Positions 8,602 to 11,913 of a stretch of DNA of 11,913 nt are shown in pieces. Source of the DNA: Chloroflexota bacterium (GTDB lineage: Bacteria > Chloroflexota > Anaerolineae > B4-G1); assembly GCA_011046405.1 (NCBI GenBank), contig DSAR01000472.1, positions 1-11,913 on the forward strand, in the 5' to 3' direction. The notes under the pieces were generated by a model. The model ran no database searches and had not been told where the DNA came from. It worked only from the letters and a program-made list of their open reading frames with translations. The number at the start of each line of letters is the position of its first letter. The first letter of the stretch is position 1. The position numbers and the translations under genes were made by a program.

Positions 8602-8614
8602 TTGCACCGTGCAA
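8602..8614. repeat. 13-bp palindrome after the membrane protein gene
   Basis: TTGCACCGTGCAA is a perfect palindrome around a single central base. It ends 1 nt before the stop codon of the small membrane protein gene (8616-8618). It could be a dimeric-repressor operator or part of a transcript-end hairpin; no T-run follows on the minus strand. Confidence 0.4.
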
Positions 8615-8615
8615 T

Positions 8616-9116
8616 TTATGGACGAAGGCTAGTTGATGTCGCCTGAGGATATTGAAGCAGTATCGTCAGAACGATGCCTGTCATCACGCCCGGCATGACC
8701 CCAGAGAGTATGAATCCGGGCAGCAGACCCAGCCCGGTCGCCCAGGCGAGGGGGCTGACGATGATCCACCAGCCCGCCCACTGCACCTCGCGCCGCAGCA
8801 CGAGCCACTGGGCCACACCGACGGTGGTTCCGAGCACCAGGCCAGCCAGCAAACGGGAATCCCAGGGAACGACGAGCATAGCGATGGCCCAGCCGGTCAT
8901 CCATCCCCCGGCGCCGGCGAGAATCCACCGGCCGCTTTTGCCGATTTGATGTTGTAGCGTCACCCATTGCAGAACACTGATGAAGATTCCAGAGGCCGCC
9001 AGGCCGATCGGCGGTATAAGAAGTGCGCCCAGGACCCAGCCCACCGTCGTGACCACCATCCACTGCAACAAAAAACCCCAATCGAAAGAGAACGCGTCAC
9101 GTCGTCGGTCCTTCAA
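8616..9116 (-). CDS. Small integral membrane protein with internal 53-residue duplication
   Basis: The protein has 166 residues, is mostly hydrophobic and should have about four or more membrane helices. It contains a gap-free internal repeat with period 53: Q50-W51 matches Q103-W104, W64 matches W117, W72 matches W125 and G75 matches G128. The units read LQWVTLQ...GRWILAGAGGWMTGW and AQWLVLR...GWWIIVSPLAWATGL. An N-terminal half-unit (LQWMVVTTVGWVLG, 17-30) may be a third copy. Proteins with such QW(L/V)xL units are familiar as uncharacterised membrane proteins; I do not know a function. The start is TTG at 9116, the first possible start after an in-frame TGA at 9120-9122, and lies inside a heptanucleotide array. 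It begins 32 nt after the AglG-like permease and could be co-transcribed with the transporter. A direct role in transport is not shown. Confidence 0.75.
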   Translation of the reverse strand: MKDRRRDAFSFDWGFLLQWMVVTTVGWVLGALLIPPIGLAASGIFISVLQWVTLQHQIGKSGRWILAGAGGWMTGWAIAMLVVPWDSRLLAGLVLGTTVGVAQWLVLRREVQWAGWWIIVSPLAWATGLGLLPGFILSGVMPGVMTGIVLTILLQYPQATSTSLRP

Positions 9117-9144
9117 CCTTCAACCCCCAACCTTCAACCTTGAA
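9110..9144. repeat. Tandem heptanucleotide array (CCTTCAA, five units)
   Basis: On the plus strand the units are CCTTCAA (9110), CCTTCAA (9117), CCCCCAA (9124), CCTTCAA (9131) and CCTTGAA (9138), with an exact 7-nt period. A degenerate CCCTCTA follows at 9145 and contains the TAG stop codon of the AglG-like permease. The first unit contains the TTG start codon of the small membrane protein. On the minus strand each full unit reads TTGAAGG, giving both a TTG and an AAGG core. Confidence 0.85.
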
Positions 9145-9148
9145 CCCT

Positions 9149-10255
9149 CTATCCCTTCACCGAACCTGCCAGCAGGCCACGGACGAAGTAGCGCTGTAGG
9201 GAGAAGAAGACGAGCAGCGGCAGGAACATCGTGATGAAAGCGCCAGCTGTCAGTAAGTGCCAATCCTGTCCCCGGCTGCCCACGATGTTGGCCAGGCGCA
9301 TCGTCACCACCTGGAAATCCGGGTTGCCGCCCAGGAACACCAGGGCCACCAGATAATCGTTCCACACCCACAGGAATTGGAAGATGGCGAAGGAGGCCAG
9401 TGCCGGTGTCGAAAGCGGCAAGATCAACCGGGTGAAGACGGTGAAGTGAGATGCGCCGTCGATGAAGGCCGATTCCAGCGTCTCGCGAGGCAGAGTGCTG
9501 ATGTAATTGAACAGCAGGTAAGTGGCTAGTGGTAAGCCGAAGCCGGTATGGGCCAGCCAGATCGCCAGGAAGGTGCCGTTCAGTTCCACCCTCCGGTAGA
9601 ATTGGAGCAGCGGCACCAGGGCTACCTGGAGTGGAACGACCAACAGAGCCACCACTATGACGAATGCCACGCGGCGCCCGGGGAATTTCATCCAGGCGAA
9701 ACCATAGGCTGCGAAAGCCGCGATCAGGATCGGGATCACGGTGGAGGGAATAGAGACGGCCAGACTGTTGAAGAGCGCGCCCGAGAAGTTATCGCCGGGG
9801 ATGATCTCCACGCTTCCGTCCGGACGCTGGTACTCGAAATCCTTTCCTACCAGTACCTGCTGGTAGTTTTTCAGGGAGAAATCCCAATTCACGGCCCATG
9901 TCTTCTCCTGGATCTCTATACGCCCGATGCGCCAGTTCCCGACCCATTGGACGCGCTTTCCATCTGGCGTCTCGATACCCTCGCGTAATTCGTCGAACGT
10001 CGTTTTCAAACCCGCTACCTCTATGATTCTATTTTCCTCATCAACCACAGCGCCTGACTCTCGAGGCTCGATTCTCTCGTCGAGAATCCAGGTTTTGTGC
10101 GGGAAGATGGTCCACCATCCAGTTGTTCGAATCGCGGTGCGATCACGGAATGACGAGACCAGGACGCCGACGATGGGAATCATCCAGATCAAGACCAATA
10201 GCGCGAGAATGCCATTGACTAAAATCGGTCCGCGGAGTCTTTGTAACCGTTTCAT
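9149..10255 (-). CDS. Sugar ABC transporter permease, MalG/AglG type with large extracytoplasmic loop
   Basis: This is one of the two membrane subunits of a binding-protein-dependent sugar importer. It has 368 residues, about 90 more than a plain MalG. Helices lie near 12-34, 162-186, 196-216, 228-250, 283-305 and 336-354. The EAA loop that docks on the ATPase is at about 258-281 (ETLESAFIDGASHFTVFTRL, then ILPLSTP). The C-terminus GLLAGSVKG is typical of MalG. Between helix 1 and helix 2 lies a polar segment of about 125 residues (36-160) starting RTAIRTTGWWTIF; AglG proteins also carry an enlarged loop and a TTGWWT-like motif there, which is why I favour an alpha-glucoside transporter. It starts 1 nt after the stop of the first permease gene, with a GGAGG site inside that gene. 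No ATPase gene is in the window, so an MsmK/MalK-type ATPase elsewhere is presumed. Confidence 0.92.
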   Translation of the reverse strand: MKRLQRLRGPILVNGILALLVLIWMIPIVGVLVSSFRDRTAIRTTGWWTIFPHKTWILDERIEPRESGAVVDEENRIIEVAGLKTTFDELREGIETPDGKRVQWVGNWRIGRIEIQEKTWAVNWDFSLKNYQQVLVGKDFEYQRPDGSVEIIPGDNFSGALFNSLAVSIPSTVIPILIAAFAAYGFAWMKFPGRRVAFVIVVALLVVPLQVALVPLLQFYRRVELNGTFLAIWLAHTGFGLPLATYLLFNYISTLPRETLESAFIDGASHFTVFTRLILPLSTPALASFAIFQFLWVWNDYLVALVFLGGNPDFQVVTMRLANIVGSRGQDWHLLTAGAFITMFLPLLVFFSLQRYFVRGLLAGSVKG

Positions 10256-10256
10256 G

Positions 10257-11393
10257 TTAGAACGCCTCCTGTTCTCCGAATTGGCGGAGGTTGTAGATCA
10301 TCACCGGGATCACGGCGAGGAACAGCACGATGGCGATGGCCGCGCCATAGCCAGCGTTGCGGTTGGTGAAGGATTGACGATAGAACTGCGTGGCAATCAC
10401 GCCTGTTCCAAACTGTCCCCCGGTCATCACCCACACCACATCGAAGATCTTCAGGGTGAAGATGAGGATTGTCGTCGTGACGGTGATGATGGTGCCCATA
10501 ATGTACGGGATCATGATGCGGAAGAAGACTTGTATCTCGCTGGCGCCGTCGACGCGCGCGGCCTCCAATAGTTCCCCAGGAATTCCCTTGAGTGCGGCCG
10601 AGAACAGCGTCATCGCATAACCGGCTTGCAGCCAGATGACGATCACGACCAGGAAAATGTTGTTCCAGGGCCTGATGGCCGTGTAGGCGGTCCATGCTTG
10701 GGATTGACCGCCTAACCCAACCACAATCGCGTTTAGAAGACCGATTTGCGGAACATTGACCGGTTTCACCTCGTAGATGAAGTTCCAGATGACGCTGGCG
10801 CCGACGAACGAGATGGCCATTGGCATAAAGATGAGTGACTTGGCGACACGCTCGAACTTGCTTCGATCCGCCAAGATGGCGACGAGCAGGCCAAAGATCA
10901 CGGTCAGTGGTGTGGCGATGCCGATCCAGAATACGATGTTATTGCGAAACGCCTCGCGCATCAGACGCTCGGTGAAAACTGCGACGTAATTGGCTATACC
11001 GACGAAATTGCCTCCCCCCGGCCCGTCACGGCCGTAGAGGCTGATGTAGAACGTGCGCACCGTGGGCCAGGCTAGATACCAGGCCAGGATCGCCAGGGCC
11101 GGTCCGACGAAGATGAAGGGCTGCAGCCGCGCGCTCCATTGATCTGGAAGCAACCCGACGAGCCAATTGAAAATCCAGTAGAGCATGGCCACGCCGCCCA
11201 CACCCCATACGATGGCTATCAGGGAGATCAACCACTTGGGCGCATCCCCCGCCCGTAGAAAGACAAAGCCGTAGTAGAGGATGATGAAGGCAACGAGAGG
11301 TATCAGGATAGCCAGGAATACGCGTAGAACGGTGATCCCAATTCTGCCAACCAGACCCAGCTCTCGGTCGTCAAATTCACTAAAAAACCCCAT
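10257..11393 (-). CDS. Sugar ABC transporter permease, MalF/AglF type
   Basis: This is the partner membrane subunit of the importer. It has 378 residues and about eight helices: two extra N-terminal ones (about 22-43 and 55-80), as in MalF, then about 96-118, 152-176, 187-207, 245-268, 297-318 and 352-368. The EAA loop is at about 274-297 (ELLEAARVDGASEIQVFFRI, then MIP). FMPMAISFVGASVIWNFIY (189-207) and IWLQAGYAMTLFSAALKGIP (253-272) are typical of the AglF branch. The start ATG has an AAAGGAG site 8 nt upstream. A second ATG 7 nt upstream is out of frame. The gene follows the binding-protein gene after 218 nt that hold two strong hairpins, and ends 1 nt before the second permease. The substrate is inferred from the neighbours as sucrose, trehalose or another alpha-glucoside. 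Confidence 0.93.
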   Translation of the reverse strand: MGFFSEFDDRELGLVGRIGITVLRVFLAILIPLVAFIILYYGFVFLRAGDAPKWLISLIAIVWGVGGVAMLYWIFNWLVGLLPDQWSARLQPFIFVGPALAILAWYLAWPTVRTFYISLYGRDGPGGGNFVGIANYVAVFTERLMREAFRNNIVFWIGIATPLTVIFGLLVAILADRSKFERVAKSLIFMPMAISFVGASVIWNFIYEVKPVNVPQIGLLNAIVVGLGGQSQAWTAYTAIRPWNNIFLVVIVIWLQAGYAMTLFSAALKGIPGELLEAARVDGASEIQVFFRIMIPYIMGTIITVTTTILIFTLKIFDVVWVMTGGQFGTGVIATQFYRQSFTNRNAGYGAAIAIVLFLAVIPVMIYNLRQFGEQEAF

Positions 11394-11466
11394 CGCTCAT
11401 ACTCCTTTACCCGAGTGAGAAAGGCATCTTCTCAAAAGGTTGGGGGAAAAGCAGGGCGAAATGCGT

Positions 11467-11496
11467 GCAACCGCGCGAGCGTGCTCGCGATGTTGC
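11467..11496. repeat. Hairpin upstream of the first permease gene
   Basis: CGCGAGC (11474-11480) pairs with GCTCGCG (11483-11489) over a 2-nt loop. After a 2x2 internal mismatch, GCAAC (11467-11471) pairs with GTTGC (11492-11496), giving 12 pairs. It lies between the permease start and the larger hairpin at 11554-11589. No T-run follows on the minus strand. Confidence 0.65.
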
Positions 11497-11553
11497 TTGT
11501 GCCTTAACGCCAGTTTGTTGAGATGATACCTTCTCGATACGTTGGGTGTGTAC

Positions 11554-11589
11554 GTTGGGCTGCCAGCCGACTAAGGCTGGCAGCCCAAC
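11554..11589 (-). promoter_or_regulatory. 15-bp perfect hairpin between binding-protein and permease genes
   Basis: GTTGGGCTGCCAGCC (11554-11568) pairs perfectly with GGCTGGCAGCCCAAC (11575-11589) over a 6-nt loop. It begins 22 nt after the binding-protein stop codon. There is no T-run after it on the minus strand, so read-through is expected. In E. coli, REP hairpins between malE and malF stabilise the upstream mRNA so that binding protein is made in excess; the same role is inferred here. A partial direct repeat TACGTTGGG occurs at 11538 and 11551. Confidence 0.75.
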
Positions 11590-11611
11590 ATCAAGCATCA
11601 ATCGATTGTCA

Positions 11612-11913
11612 TTACCTTGGCCAGGAAGCGTCGATCTCGGCGAGCACGGTGTCCAGGTCGGCCGCGCCGGAGACCCAGTCGGTCATCCCTTTCCAGAAGG
11701 AGCCGCCGCCTACCTCGCCCGGCATCAGGTCAGAACCGTCGAAGCGGAAACTGGTCGCCTCGTTCACTAACTCGGCGATGCCTCGCTCCAACTCGACGCC
11801 GTACATATCCGGGGTCGCTTTGGCATGCGCCGCCAACGCGCCGCCGGCGTCCAGGAACCCGGAGGCTGACTGCGGGACGGTGAAATACTCCATCAACGCG
11901 CGCACCTCGGGCC
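11612..11913 (-). CDS. Extracellular sugar-binding protein of the ABC importer (C-terminal part, 5' end outside window)
   Basis: About 100 codons of the 3' end are present; the frame is open to the window edge. These solute-binding lipoproteins capture sugar outside the membrane and deliver it to the permeases. The visible part starts PEVRALMEYFTVPQSASGFL and includes TSFRFDGSDLMPGEVGGGSF, then WKGMTDWVSG, and ends LDTVLAEIDASWP. The FDxSDLMP...VGxGxFWxGM pattern and the AEIDAxWP end are typical of alpha-glucoside binding proteins of the AglE type. An internal GTG at 11905 is not the true start. The gene order binding protein, AglF-like, AglG-like matches agl operons. The signal peptide and lipobox lie beyond the edge, so neither can be checked. 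Confidence 0.9.
   Translation of the reverse strand, partial: PEVRALMEYFTVPQSASGFLDAGGALAAHAKATPDMYGVELERGIAELVNEATSFRFDGSDLMPGEVGGGSFWKGMTDWVSGAADLDTVLAEIDASWPR

Larger units (their letters stand above)
8348..8615. other. Intergenic region upstream of the nucleotidyltransferase-treT genes
   Basis: I see no gene in this 268-nt stretch. It holds a palindrome at 8602-8614, a direct repeat at 8509-8541, a short palindrome CTTGGACAAG near 8477-8486, a hairpin GCTTG/CAAGC at 8416-8429 and an imperfect palindrome AAGACCTGATAGGTTTT near 8483-8499. It is the likely site of a promoter for the downstream genes, but no clear -35/-10 pair can be defended. Confidence 0.45.

Overview
The window reads as bacterial chromosome with high G+C content. 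Every gene I can support lies on the minus strand, so transcription runs from high to low coordinates. Intergenic spaces are short and several carry small repeats: a cloverleaf-forming inverted repeat, an ATTCGTG-type array and a CCTTCAA heptad array. Together with the gene content (Agl-type sugar ABC transporter, a TreT-like GT4 enzyme, a family of secreted TIM-barrel proteins, small QW-repeat membrane proteins) this suggests Chloroflexota, probably Anaerolineae-like. That placement is inference; there is no rRNA or marker gene here.

Sugar region, about 11913 down to 3254. In transcription order it holds the C-terminus of an extracellular sugar-binding protein, a MalF/AglF-type permease, a MalG/AglG-type permease, a small four-helix membrane protein with an internal duplication, a nucleotidyltransferase-fold protein, a trehalose-synthase-like GT4 glycosyltransferase (TreT), a PfkB fructokinase and an amylosucrase-type GH13 enzyme. 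The products suggest a route for an alpha-glucosidic disaccharide. It would be imported by the ABC system, sucrose would be split by amylosucrase into glucan plus fructose, fructose would be phosphorylated by the kinase, and trehalose would be made or broken by TreT. The last two genes overlap by 14 nt, so they are probably translationally coupled.

Signalling region, about 3040 down to 1. It holds a sensor histidine kinase (one membrane helix, PAS-like region, HisKA and HATPase), a membrane-anchored or secreted protein with an Ig-like region and a TIM-barrel glycosidase-like region, and the receiver domain of a NarL-type response regulator cut by the window edge. The glycosidase-like protein seems to lack both glutamates expected of a clan GH-A enzyme. 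It may be a binding or sensing partner of the kinase rather than an enzyme.

Non-coding structure is the other interest of the window. There are two strong hairpins between the binding-protein and first permease genes, a heptanucleotide array that contains a TTG start codon, a three-way-junction repeat after treT, two mutually exclusive hairpins in the fructokinase leader, and a hairpin that includes the amylosucrase stop codon. I see no CRISPR array, tRNA, rRNA, insertion sequence or prophage gene.
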